Origin: Methanobacteriota archaeon
GTDB taxonomy: Archaea; Halobacteriota; Syntropharchaeia; JACQPP01
NCBI GenBank assembly: GCA_016207465.1
Contig: JACQPP010000142.1
Span: forward strand, 1-13,953
Length of the DNA: 13,953 bases
Direction: 5' to 3'
Shown here: piece by piece, positions 1 to 6,180 of the stretch
How positions within the stretch are numbered: the stretch's first letter is position 1
How the letters are laid out: the number at the start of each line of letters is the position of its first letter
Notes under the pieces: model-generated
The model's database searches: none
Seen by the model: the letters and a program-made list of their open reading frames with translations, nothing else
Told to the model about the DNA's origin: nothing
Made by a program: the position numbers and the translations under genes

Positions 1-578
1 AGAGACAGCCCCGGGAGTCCCCCCCGCCCGACCCCCGCCTCGACTCCCTGGCGAAGGACCTCGCCGACCTGAGCACCCAGCTGGTCCAGCGGGAGGAGGC
101 CATCCTGCCTCTCCTCGCGGCCGACCTCCCCGGCCGCCTCGCCGGGCTGGAGACCCGGCTGGCGGGCCTCTCGGAGGCCCCGGGGAACCGCGCCACCGCG
201 GCCCTCCAGGAGTCCCTCGACTCCCTCCGGGCCCTCCAGGAGGAGACCCGGCGCCGCCTGCAGCCCCTGGAGCAGGGTCTGGCGGAGCTCCAGAAGGACC
301 CCCGCCTCGACGCCATCCTGCGGGAGGCGGGAGACCTGGAGGAGCGCCTCGGCCGCCTGGAGCAGAGGGAGGGCCCCGCCCCCCGGCCGGGGGGAGAGGC
401 GGCCGTCCCCCCTCCCCCTCCGTCCCCCCCGGGCCCCGGGGGGCTGGAGGAGGAACTCCGAAAGGCCCTGGAGAGCGCCAAGCTGGGCCGTCTGCAGGGT
501 CTCCTCACCGAGGAGGAGTACGAGGCCACCCGCCAGGCCATCGAGGAGCAGATGCGGAGCCTCCGCGAGGCCCCCTGA
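1..578 (+). CDS. C-terminal part of a coiled-coil protein with a SHOCT-like tail (5' end outside window)
   Basis: The frame with codons starting at position 3 is open from the window edge to TGA 576-578, giving 191 residues with no plausible internal start. About the first 125 visible residues are rich in Leu, Glu, Arg and Gln with heptad-like spacing (for example LAGLETRLAGLSEAP and LQEETRRRLQPLEQGL), so a coiled coil is likely. A proline/glycine-rich linker follows (about residues 126-150). The end carries a short helical hairpin, GRLQGLLTEEEYEATRQAIE, of the type seen in SHOCT domains (L-x-x-G-x-L/I-T-x-E-E-Y/F pattern). The gene converges on the MinD-like gene with only 16 bp between the two stop codons. 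No enzymatic domain is visible, and I do not recognise the full protein. Codon use (GC-rich third positions) fits a genuine gene. Confidence 0.75.
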   Translation, partial: RQPRESPPPDPRLDSLAKDLADLSTQLVQREEAILPLLAADLPGRLAGLETRLAGLSEAPGNRATAALQESLDSLRALQEETRRRLQPLEQGLAELQKDPRLDAILREAGDLEERLGRLEQREGPAPRPGGEAAVPPPPPSPPGPGGLEEELRKALESAKLGRLQGLLTEEEYEATRQAIEEQMRSLREAP

Positions 579-594
579 TTCAACTCGGTGGATT

Positions 595-1824
595 CTATTT
601 GCCCTGCGGGTGTTTCGCCTCAATCTGCTTCTTCATGTGCTGGTAGGCCGTCTCGGAGAGGAGGCCCTTCTTGTAGAGCCTCTCGATGGGGGCCAAGGTC
701 GCCTCCAGCCCTGGGGTGGTCGCGGGGGGCCCCGGCGCGCGGATTTCCGGCTCCCGCCGGGGGGCCTCTTCATCCCGGGCCGCAGGGGGCTCCGGGGAGA
801 CCCGGATGAGGGCCTCTGGCTCGGGCCTCCGCTCGGCCCGGCCCTCTTCCCGCCTTGCCTCCGGGGCCCGCCGGTGGGTCGCGGGATACTCGATGCGGAC
901 CTCCGGCTCCCGGGGCAGGGGGGCCCTGCGGACTTCGTCCGCAAGCACCCCTCCCCCCTCGAGGGGCAGGGGTGCCTCCCGCGGCTTGGGCGCCGGAGGA
1001 ATGGAGACCTGGCGGAGCTTCCGGTCAATGGCGGCCCGCTGGCGGAACCAGAAGAGGTTCCGCAGCCGGTCCCCAAACTCCGCCGAGTATGGGACCCCCA
1101 GGAGGAGGGACGCCAGGCGGCGGAACTCCACCGCCGCGGGGGAACGGGGGGCGACCTGGGTCAGAGGGATGCCCGCGGCGATGCTCCGCCGCACCTCGCG
1201 CCGCTCGGGGACCACGCCGACCACGGGGGTCTCGCAGACATACTGGATGTCGGAGGGGGTCAGCTCCCCCTTCTCGCGGCGGACCCGGTTGACCTCCACC
1301 CCCTTGACCACCACATGGCTCTGCGCGGCCATCTCGATGGTCCGCTTCGCGTCAATCACCGCGGGATAGTCGGGGCTCGTCACCACGATGACCTCGTCGC
1401 TCACCTCCAGGACCGGGAACATCTCCCGCTCCACCCCCGGCCCCGTGTCCACCAGGATGACGTCATACTGGCCCAGCCCCCGGAGAACCCTCTCCAGGTG
1501 GACCGCCGCCGCCCGCACGCTCAGGGGGGTGAGCACCGCGGGGAGGACATGGACCCCGCTGGGGTGGACCTGGATGGCCTCCTCCACATTGCACTCCCGC
1601 ATCAGGACATCCGACAGGGTGCGGGTATAGTGGTAGATGCCGAAGTGGAACCCCAGGTTGGGGGCCACCAGGTTCCCGTCCACCACCAGCACCCGCTTGT
1701 TGAACTCCTGGGCCATGGAGATGCCCAGGTTGGTCACCGTGGTGGTCTTGCCCACCCCACCCTTCCCGGAGACCACGCCGATGATTCTCAAGTCCGCCTC
1801 ATGGACAAGGTAAACCGAGTGCAT
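595..1824 (-). CDS. MinD/ParA-family ATPase with long proline-rich C-terminal extension and SHOCT-like tail
   Basis: A deviant Walker A motif, GKGGVGKT, lies at residues 20-27 with both lysines (K21, K26) present. It is followed by a VVDGNLVAPNLGFHFG segment (Walker A' region) and a Walker B-like VILVDTGPG. This is the SIMIBI fold of MinD/ParA ATPases, which dimerise on ATP and position partner proteins. The ATPase core ends near residue 245. About residues 270-375 are a low-complexity Pro/Arg/Glu linker, and residues 380-409 form a hairpin (YKKGLLSETAYQHMKKQIEA) resembling a SHOCT domain. Ordinary MinD proteins are about 260 residues, so the tail is extra. ATG 1824 overlaps a TATA-like stretch. 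An in-frame TTG at 1791, preceded by GAGGCG, would give the usual MinD N-terminus (M-R-I-I-G-V-V) and may be the true start. The substrate or partner is unknown; the convergent neighbour with a similar tail is a candidate. Confidence 0.88.
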   Translation of the reverse strand: MHSVYLVHEADLRIIGVVSGKGGVGKTTTVTNLGISMAQEFNKRVLVVDGNLVAPNLGFHFGIYHYTRTLSDVLMRECNVEEAIQVHPSGVHVLPAVLTPLSVRAAAVHLERVLRGLGQYDVILVDTGPGVEREMFPVLEVSDEVIVVTSPDYPAVIDAKRTIEMAAQSHVVVKGVEVNRVRREKGELTPSDIQYVCETPVVGVVPERREVRRSIAAGIPLTQVAPRSPAAVEFRRLASLLLGVPYSAEFGDRLRNLFWFRQRAAIDRKLRQVSIPPAPKPREAPLPLEGGGVLADEVRRAPLPREPEVRIEYPATHRRAPEARREEGRAERRPEPEALIRVSPEPPAARDEEAPRREPEIRAPGPPATTPGLEATLAPIERLYKKGLLSETAYQHMKKQIEAKHPQGK

Positions 1825-1835
1825 GCATATATATA
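1824..1835 (-). promoter_or_regulatory. TATA-like box of the MinD-like ATPase gene
   Basis: The minus strand reads GTATATATATGC here, the most AT-rich run in the neighbourhood. With archaeal spacing of about 26 bp, transcription would start near 1800-1805. That is downstream of ATG 1824 and just ahead of TTG 1791. Motif and spacing are seen; activity is inferred. Confidence 0.55.
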
Positions 1836-1849
1836 CGTAATGGTGTTAT

Positions 1850-1863
1850 GCCAACATGTTGGC
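1850..1863. promoter_or_regulatory. 14-bp perfect palindrome upstream of the MinD-like gene's TATA box
   Basis: The sequence GCCAACATGTTGGC is a perfect palindrome with no loop. It lies 5 bp past the GGGP synthase stop codon and about 15 bp upstream of the TATA-like run at 1824-1835. A loop-less palindrome is more typical of a dimeric protein-binding site than of a terminator. In archaea, sites upstream of the TATA box usually suit activators, so this may control the ATPase gene. The binding protein is unknown. Confidence 0.45.
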
Positions 1864-1868
1864 TTGAT

Positions 1869-2579
1869 TCACTTTACGATGGTCTCCAGGTATCTCTCGA
1901 TTCCCTTCTCGTAGAGGACGTTTCCCACGACGATGGTGTGGGCCCATCGGGCCATCTGCTGGGCCTTCTCCCGGGTGTCTATGCCGCCGCCGTAGAACAG
2001 GGTGGCCCGGGTGAGCTTCTCCCGGATGGCCTGGACGGCGCGGGGGTCGCCGAGGGCGCCGCTGCATTCCATGTAGACGATGGGGAATTGGAAGTAGCGT
2101 TCGGCGACGCGGGCGTATCCCGCGCAGGTCTCGGGGTCGAGGGGCCGGGCGCGGGTGAGGCGGCCTACGGCGGAGTCGGGGTTGAGGACGATGTAGGCCT
2201 CGGGGACCACCCGCTCCCAGAGGATGTCGGGGGAGCGCCCGGCCCAGGCGGCGTGTTTCCCGGCGATGTAGGTGGGGTCTCCGCTGTTGAGGACGGTGGG
2301 GACGAAGACCCGGTCGAATCCCTCGAACTCCACGAGGCGGGCGTCGCTGGGCTCCAGCACCACGGGGATGTCCACGGGGCCAATCATCTCGCGGAGGCGG
2401 GCCACCTTCTTTCGGGTGACTCCGAGGGTCCCCGAGACCATGATGGCATCGGTGCCCCCCTCCACCACCCGCCGCACCGTTTCGGGGGTGATGGGGCGGT
2501 CGGGGTCGAGTTTGGTGACGTGGCGCCAGGAGCGCCAGGGCCCGCCATCCCGGCCCTCCGCCGCCGTGGGGTTCGCCAT
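1869..2579 (-). CDS. Geranylgeranylglyceryl phosphate synthase (GGGP synthase, PcrB family)
   Basis: This enzyme joins geranylgeranyl diphosphate to sn-glycerol-1-phosphate, the first ether bond of archaeal membrane lipids. The 236-residue length is normal for the family. TIM-barrel motifs appear in order: HVTKLDPDRP (20-29), GGTDAIMVSGT (41-51), YIVLNPDSAVGRLT (129-142), YMECSGALGDP (169-179), LFYGGGID (194-201) and IVVGNVLYEKG (216-226). The last three resemble the Archaeoglobus-type (group I) enzymes, which have YIEYSG and VGNVIYEKG. Two small departures are Cys172 where Tyr is common and Ser49 where Gly is common. It follows rpoL by 65 bp on the same strand. A TATA-like CTATTTCA at about 2611-2619 could give it a separate transcript. 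The polyprenyl chain length (C20 versus longer) cannot be read from sequence alone. Confidence 0.92.
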   Translation of the reverse strand: MANPTAAEGRDGGPWRSWRHVTKLDPDRPITPETVRRVVEGGTDAIMVSGTLGVTRKKVARLREMIGPVDIPVVLEPSDARLVEFEGFDRVFVPTVLNSGDPTYIAGKHAAWAGRSPDILWERVVPEAYIVLNPDSAVGRLTRARPLDPETCAGYARVAERYFQFPIVYMECSGALGDPRAVQAIREKLTRATLFYGGGIDTREKAQQMARWAHTIVVGNVLYEKGIERYLETIVK

Positions 2580-2608
2580 GGGCTGTGGTCAGAGAAGGGG
2601 CGGGGGGA

Positions 2609-2620
2609 GTGAAATAGGTA
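2609..2620 (-). promoter_or_regulatory. Possible TATA box for the GGGP synthase gene
   Basis: The minus strand carries TACCTATTTCAC in the 65-bp rpoL-GGGPS gap, centred about 36 bp before ATG 2579. It is the only AT-rich run there. The gene may equally be read through from rpoL. Confidence 0.35.
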
Positions 2621-2644
2621 TGGGCCGGGGCCCCGGGCGGGGGT

Positions 2645-2911
2645 CTATTTTCCCTTGGTGAGGGCCTTCTTGAAGTCGTTGCACTGGGAGACGATTTTGT
2701 TGGCGGCCCCGGAGAGGACTGTGATGGGGTCTTCTTTGGTCTTGAGTCGCAGGACCCCCTGCTGGCCGGTGATCATGTCCACGCGGTAGGTGACGCTCTG
2801 GGTGCGGCGGTCCTCGAGGAGGGCCGATTTGAGGAGGGTGAGGAAGGTGTATCCCTCGCCGCGGACGGTGAGTTCGGCCTCGTTCTGGGTCTTGCGGATG
2901 TCGAGTTCCAT
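2645..2911 (-). CDS. rpoL: DNA-directed RNA polymerase subunit L (Rpb11 homologue)
   Basis: The product has 88 residues and begins MELDIRKTQNEAEL. It contains the archaeal RpoL pattern of a short beta hairpin, then GEGYTFLTLLKSALLED (18-34), TYRVDM (41-46), and an amphipathic C-terminal helix. RpoL pairs with subunit D to form the alpha-like assembly platform of archaeal RNA polymerase. The start is fixed by the family N-terminus. The ATG overlaps the csl4 stop by one base (TGATG at 2913-2909), and a GGGGAGG tract lies about 8-14 nt before it in the csl4 coding region, so translation is probably coupled. The same frame stays open further upstream, but that stretch lies inside csl4 and has no RpoL similarity. 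Confidence 0.93.
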   Translation of the reverse strand: MELDIRKTQNEAELTVRGEGYTFLTLLKSALLEDRRTQSVTYRVDMITGQQGVLRLKTKEDPITVLSGAANKIVSQCNDFKKALTKGK

Positions 2912-3480
2912 CAGAGGGCCCCCTCCCCGTAGTCCTCGGAGAGCTTGCGGGTCTCGACCCGGCGGCACTGGGGGCACTCCACGTCGGTGGGGTTCTTCTT
3001 GGTCATGACCACCTTGCAGGCGGGGCAGAGGGTGCGGATGACACCCAGGTTGCGGTCTATGGTGGAGAGGCGGAGGGTCTTGCCGTCCACCACCTGGGCC
3101 TTCACCAGATCCAGGTAGCCGAACTCGTCCTCGAGGGCCCGCACGTAGGAGTTCTTGACGCTGGAGATATGGATGGCCCCCTCCTCGGTGACCGCGGCGG
3201 GGCGGTTCCCCTTGCCCTGGATGAGGGCGATTTCCACGAAGCACATGGAGTTCTTGATGTCGCTGATGCGCCCCACCACGATGTCCCCGGTGCGGGGTAT
3301 CGGGGGCGCGTTGATGGTGGGCCGCACCTTGAGCAGCCGCTCCCGGGGGTCCACCTCCACCACTCCCACGGTGGCCGCGTAGAGGTTGCCATTCTGCTCA
3401 TAAGTGCCCGGGCCGGGGAGGTATTCCTCCGAGGCGCCCAAGCGGTCCCCGGGGACCACGATTTTCGGTTCTTCGCTCAT
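2911..3480 (-). CDS. csl4: Exosome complex RNA-binding protein Csl4
   Basis: The product has 189 residues. The N-terminal part (about 1-60) contains the Csl4 signature VVPGDRLG (8-15) and YEQNGNLYAATVG (27-39). A central S1-like beta barrel (about 64-145) includes DIVVGRISDI and GAIHISSV. The C-terminal zinc ribbon has cysteines at 152, 155, 169 and 172 (CPAC and CPQC). Csl4 caps the archaeal exosome (Rrp41/Rrp42 ring) and helps select RNA for 3'-to-5' degradation or tailing. The start is chosen at ATG 3480 because the family N-terminus begins there, a GAGGAG Shine-Dalgarno-like motif precedes it, and ATG overlaps the upstream stop (ATGA). The csl4-rpoL neighbourhood is consistent with an RNA synthesis and turnover operon. 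Confidence 0.94.
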   Translation of the reverse strand: MSEEPKIVVPGDRLGASEEYLPGPGTYEQNGNLYAATVGVVEVDPRERLLKVRPTINAPPIPRTGDIVVGRISDIKNSMCFVEIALIQGKGNRPAAVTEEGAIHISSVKNSYVRALEDEFGYLDLVKAQVVDGKTLRLSTIDRNLGVIRTLCPACKVVMTKKNPTDVECPQCRRVETRKLSEDYGEGAL

Positions 3481-4097
3481 TGTGTTCTCCTCGGGGGCTC
3501 CGGCCCCCGGCGCTCGAGCCGGTAGAGCTCGACGGTCCGCTCCAGAAGCTCCCTCCGATGAAACGAGAAGGTTCTCCTCATCGGATAGGAGACGCGGACG
3601 ACGCCTGTTATCCTGTGGGGGGATATGAACCTTTCCACAAAATCGCGGCTCCCCTCGTTGGCCAGCGTGTAGGCCACGGGGGCCACCGATAGTGCTTTCC
3701 GGAGGAAGGGGCGGTCGGCCCCCCGCCGCTGGGCCCCGAATGGGGGGTTCATCACCACGCAGTCGGCCCGCCCCCGCACATCCGCGATGTCGGCCCGCCG
3801 GAATGAGACGCGGACCCCGGCCATGCGTGCGTTGGCCCGCGCCACCCCCAGGGCCACAGGGTCCCCGTCGAAGCCCGCCACCCGGGGGGCCCCCAGGAGG
3901 GCCGCTCCAATGGCCAGCACACCGGTGCCGCACCCCAAATCAAACACCGCGCCATCGAGGTCCCCCTGCATGGCGGCCATGTGGAGCATCTCCGCGGCCA
4001 CCACCGCCGGGGTCGCATACTGCTCCCGCTCCGGCTCGGGACTGGGGAACCCGGCGAGGGACTCCAGGGCAATCTCCAGTTGGCGGCGGCGCATCAT
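3477..4097 (-). CDS. METTL5-like RNA N6-adenine methyltransferase
   Basis: A 206-residue class I SAM-dependent methyltransferase. It starts MMRRRQLEIALESLAGF, followed by EREQYATP (23-30), which matches archaeal METTL5-type proteins. SAM motif I is VFDLGCGTGVLAIGA (51-65), the acidic motif II is AGFDGDP (74-80), and the catalytic NPPFG (117-121) indicates methylation of an amino group of adenine. Eukaryotic METTL5 modifies one adenosine of small-subunit rRNA; an rRNA or tRNA target here is inferred. The frame is open upstream to 4160 but lacks family similarity there and would overlap the divergent mfnA promoter, so ATG 4097 (or 4094) is preferred. The stop overlaps the csl4 start (ATGA), so this is the first gene of the RNA-processing operon. 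Confidence 0.88.
   Translation of the reverse strand: MMRRRQLEIALESLAGFPSPEPEREQYATPAVVAAEMLHMAAMQGDLDGAVFDLGCGTGVLAIGAALLGAPRVAGFDGDPVALGVARANARMAGVRVSFRRADIADVRGRADCVVMNPPFGAQRRGADRPFLRKALSVAPVAYTLANEGSRDFVERFISPHRITGVVRVSYPMRRTFSFHRRELLERTVELYRLERRGPEPPRRTQ
3487..3492 (-). promoter_or_regulatory. Shine-Dalgarno-like site of csl4
   Basis: GAGGAG on the minus strand ends 6 nt before ATG 3480, inside the 3' end of the methyltransferase gene. It supports the chosen csl4 start and translational coupling across the ATGA overlap. Confidence 0.6.
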
Positions 4098-4107
4098 GGT
4101 CCGTGAA

Positions 4108-4139
4108 TCTTTATCTGCCCACTCCGGGATGGTAAATCC
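4108..4139. promoter_or_regulatory. Divergent promoter region between METTL5-like gene and mfnA
   Basis: Two AT-rich boxes are packed into 44 bp. On the plus strand TCTTTATCT (4108-4116) is centred 30 bp before ATG 4142, which predicts a leaderless or nearly leaderless mfnA mRNA. On the minus strand GGATTTACC (4139-4131) is centred about 38 bp before ATG 4097. The two boxes lie side by side, so the two transcription complexes could compete. Positions are seen; function is inferred. Confidence 0.5.
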
Positions 4140-4141
4140 AT

Positions 4142-5278
4142 ATGGCCGACCTCCCCCCATGGCCCGCCCCGCGGGTGGAGGCCCGCCTGCGCCGGGCCAA
4201 GAGGCGGGACACCCCCTACGGGCGCATCCTGGGCTCCATGTGCACCCCCCCGCACCCCATCGCCCGCCGCGCCCACGGGATGTTCCTCGAGACCAACCTG
4301 GGGGACCACACCCTCTTCCCCGGGTGCCGCTCCATCGAGGAGGAGCTCATCGGGATGCTCGGCGCCCTGGCCCACCACCCCCATGCCGCCGGATACCACA
4401 CCTCCGGGGGCACGGAGTCCAACGTGCAGGCCCTCCGCATCCTCCGCAACCTCCACCGCCGCACCGCCCATCCGAACATCGTGGCCCCCCGGAGCGCCCA
4501 CTTCTCCTTCGAGAAGGCCGCCGACCTCCTCCGCATCGAGTTCCGCCGGGCCCCCCTCGGCGCCGACCAGCGGGCCGACCCCGCCGCCATGGAGAGATTG
4601 ATGGACAGGAACACGGTGGGCCTCGTGGCCGTGGCGGGGACCACCGAGTTCGGGCAGGTGGACCCCATCCCGGAAATCGGGGCCCTCGCCCGCGACCACC
4701 ATGTGGGCCTCCATGTGGACGGGGCCTTCGGGGCCCTCGTCATCCCCTTCCTCCCCCGCCCCCCCCGCTTTGATTTCCGGGTCCCCGAGGTGGCCACCCT
4801 CTCCATTGACCCCCACAAGATGGGGATGGCCACCATCCCCAGCGGCGTCCTCCTCGCCCGCACCCAAAAGTTGCTGGACACCCTCACTGTCCAGACCCGC
4901 TACCTCCCCACCAAGGAGCAGGTCACCCTGGCGGGGACCCGGAGCGGGGCCGCCGCCGCCGCCACCTACGCCGTCCTCCGCCACCTCGGCACCTCGGGGA
5001 TGAAGCGGGTGGTCGCCCGGTGCATGGAGAACACCCGATACCTCGCCCGCCGCCTCACTGAACTCGGCACCCCCCCCTTGCTGGAGCCCCCTATGAACCT
5101 CGTCGCATTCCAAGTGCCCAATGTCGAGGGGGCCATGAGGCTCCTCGCCCGGCGCGGCTGGAGGGTCTCCCGCACCCACCGGCCCCCGGCCCTCCGCATC
5201 GTCGTCATGCCCCACGTGACCCGAATGGCCCTCGACCGATTCCTCCAGGACTATCAAAAGGTGCTCCGGCAGTTATAG
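4142..5278 (+). CDS. mfnA: MfnA-type PLP-dependent L-tyrosine/L-aspartate decarboxylase
   Basis: A 378-residue group II pyridoxal-phosphate decarboxylase. Visible motifs are YHTSGGTESN (cofactor phosphate region), HVDGAFGALVIPF (Asp contacting the pyridine nitrogen) and SIDPHKMG with the Schiff-base lysine K226. In methanogens MfnA makes tyramine for methanofuran. In other archaea the same family decarboxylates aspartate to beta-alanine for coenzyme A. The sequence alone does not decide between them, and both activities are reported in the family. The length is typical and the start follows a well-spaced TATA box. It is transcribed away from the METTL5-like gene and stops 42 bp before the NAC gene. 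No other methanofuran gene is in view. Confidence 0.88.
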   Translation: MADLPPWPAPRVEARLRRAKRRDTPYGRILGSMCTPPHPIARRAHGMFLETNLGDHTLFPGCRSIEEELIGMLGALAHHPHAAGYHTSGGTESNVQALRILRNLHRRTAHPNIVAPRSAHFSFEKAADLLRIEFRRAPLGADQRADPAAMERLMDRNTVGLVAVAGTTEFGQVDPIPEIGALARDHHVGLHVDGAFGALVIPFLPRPPRFDFRVPEVATLSIDPHKMGMATIPSGVLLARTQKLLDTLTVQTRYLPTKEQVTLAGTRSGAAAAATYAVLRHLGTSGMKRVVARCMENTRYLARRLTELGTPPLLEPPMNLVAFQVPNVEGAMRLLARRGWRVSRTHRPPALRIVVMPHVTRMALDRFLQDYQKVLRQL

Positions 5279-5281
5279 AAA

Positions 5282-5290
5282 CATACTTAC
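5282..5290 (+). promoter_or_regulatory. Possible TATA box of the NAC gene
   Basis: An AT-rich run (TTATAGAAACATACTTACA, 5273-5291) spans the mfnA stop codon. The part CATACTTAC is centred about 35 bp before ATG 5321. The remaining gap is C/A-rich with no ribosome-binding site, which is consistent with a short-leader transcript. Confidence 0.4.
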
Positions 5291-5320
5291 AGGGCCCCGC
5301 CAAACCCCCCCACCACACCC

Positions 5321-5644
5321 ATGATTGACCAGCGCAAACTCCAGCAGTTGATGCGCCAGGTGAAGACCGAGGAAATCAAGGCCACCCGGGTCATCTTCGA
5401 GACCCCCGAGGGCAACCTCGTATTCGACAAGCCCACCATCACCAGCATGAGCATCCCGGGGGCGCCGAAGACCTACCAGATTATCGGGACCCCCCGGCAG
5501 GAGAAGCCCCCGGCCTACAAGCCCGAGGACATCGCCCTGGTCAGGGAGCAGACCGGCGCGGATGAGGCCAAGGCGAAGAAGGCCCTGGAGGAGACCGGGG
5601 GGGACATCGCCGCGGCCATCCTGAAACTGCAGGAGAAGGGATAG
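5321..5644 (+). CDS. nac: Nascent polypeptide-associated complex protein (archaeal NAC)
   Basis: The product has 107 residues. The first 55 hold the NAC beta-barrel dimerisation domain (KATRVIFETPEGNLVF, then PGAPKTYQIIG). Residues about 68-105 form a UBA domain (EDIALVREQTGADEAKAKKA, then a GGDIAAAILKL ending). Archaeal NAC forms homodimers that bind ribosomes near the exit tunnel and contact emerging chains. N-terminal basic residues (R5, K6, R12, K15) fit ribosome contact. The family length is 100-120 residues, so the gene is complete. It converges on the Tag-like gene with 12 bp between stop codons, leaving almost no room for separate terminators. Confidence 0.95.
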   Translation: MIDQRKLQQLMRQVKTEEIKATRVIFETPEGNLVFDKPTITSMSIPGAPKTYQIIGTPRQEKPPAYKPEDIALVREQTGADEAKAKKALEETGGDIAAAILKLQEKG

Positions 5645-5656
5645 CGGTCCCGGTCC

Positions 5657-6139
5657 TCACTTCCGCATCTTCGCCACGGTCTCGGGCATCTCTTCCCCCA
5701 CGGCCCGGAGGAAGAAGACGGCGGTGTGTCCCCCGAGGAAGGCGAACCGGTCTCTCACGGCCCTGACGAGGGCCTCCTCGCCCCCGCGGCCTGTCTGCCG
5801 GATGAACCGGTGGAAGGAGCCATGTTCCTTCTGGACCGCGAGGAACTCCCGGGCGTTCTCGATGGTGGCCTCGATTTTGCGGCGGTTGCGAACGATGGAA
5901 GTGTCCTCCATGAGCCGCTCGATGTCGCGGGGTCCAAACCTTGCCACCCTGCCGGGGTCGAAACCGGAGAATGCCTCCCGGAACCCGGGCCATTTCTTCT
6001 CGATGACCTCGTGGTTGAGGCCGGAGCGGAAGATGACCTTGCTCATCTGCTCGAAGTAGCCGTCATCGCCCCGGGGCCGAGACCCCACACGACAGTAGGC
6101 CATGTCCTTCGTCAGTGACACATCACGATTTTGAGCCAT
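5657..6139 (-). CDS. Short DNA-3-methyladenine glycosylase I (Tag)-like protein
   Basis: A 160-residue protein of the helix-hairpin-helix glycosylase type. Matches to Tag proteins include GYFEQMSKVIF (27-37), KWPGFREAFSGFDPGRVARF and the strong block DIERLMEDTSIVRNRRKIEA followed by ENAREF. The family removes 3-methyladenine from DNA during base-excision repair. The protein is shorter than E. coli Tag (187 residues). It lacks the C-terminal His/Cys zinc ligands and has FRSGLNHEV where the E. coli enzyme has the base-recognition segment with Glu and Trp. It may therefore be a divergent subfamily with a different or broader substrate. The start at 6139 is supported by a TATA-like GTTATTTG 33 bp upstream. 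MAYCRVG at residue 13 is an alternative start. Confidence 0.75.
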   Translation of the reverse strand: MAQNRDVSLTKDMAYCRVGSRPRGDDGYFEQMSKVIFRSGLNHEVIEKKWPGFREAFSGFDPGRVARFGPRDIERLMEDTSIVRNRRKIEATIENAREFLAVQKEHGSFHRFIRQTGRGGEEALVRAVRDRFAFLGGHTAVFFLRAVGEEMPETVAKMRK

Positions 6140-6167
6140 CCCGCGGCCCCACTACACCTTCTCCGCC

Positions 6168-6175
6168 CAAATAAC
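6168..6175 (-). promoter_or_regulatory. TATA-like box of the Tag-like gene
   Basis: GTTATTTG on the minus strand is centred about 33 bp before ATG 6139 in otherwise GC-rich DNA, predicting a very short leader. Confidence 0.45.
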
Positions 6176-6180
6176 TTCGC

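Noticed and set aside
2625..2636. Palindrome CCGGGGCCCCGG between rpoL and the GGGP synthase gene
   Set aside because: It is made only of G and C in very GC-rich DNA, so it could easily arise by chance, and no T-run follows that would make it a terminator.
3481..3933. N-terminal extension of Csl4 upstream of ATG 3480
   Set aside because: The added residues overlap the methyltransferase gene and lack similarity. ATG 3480 has a GAGGAG motif and the ATGA overlap.
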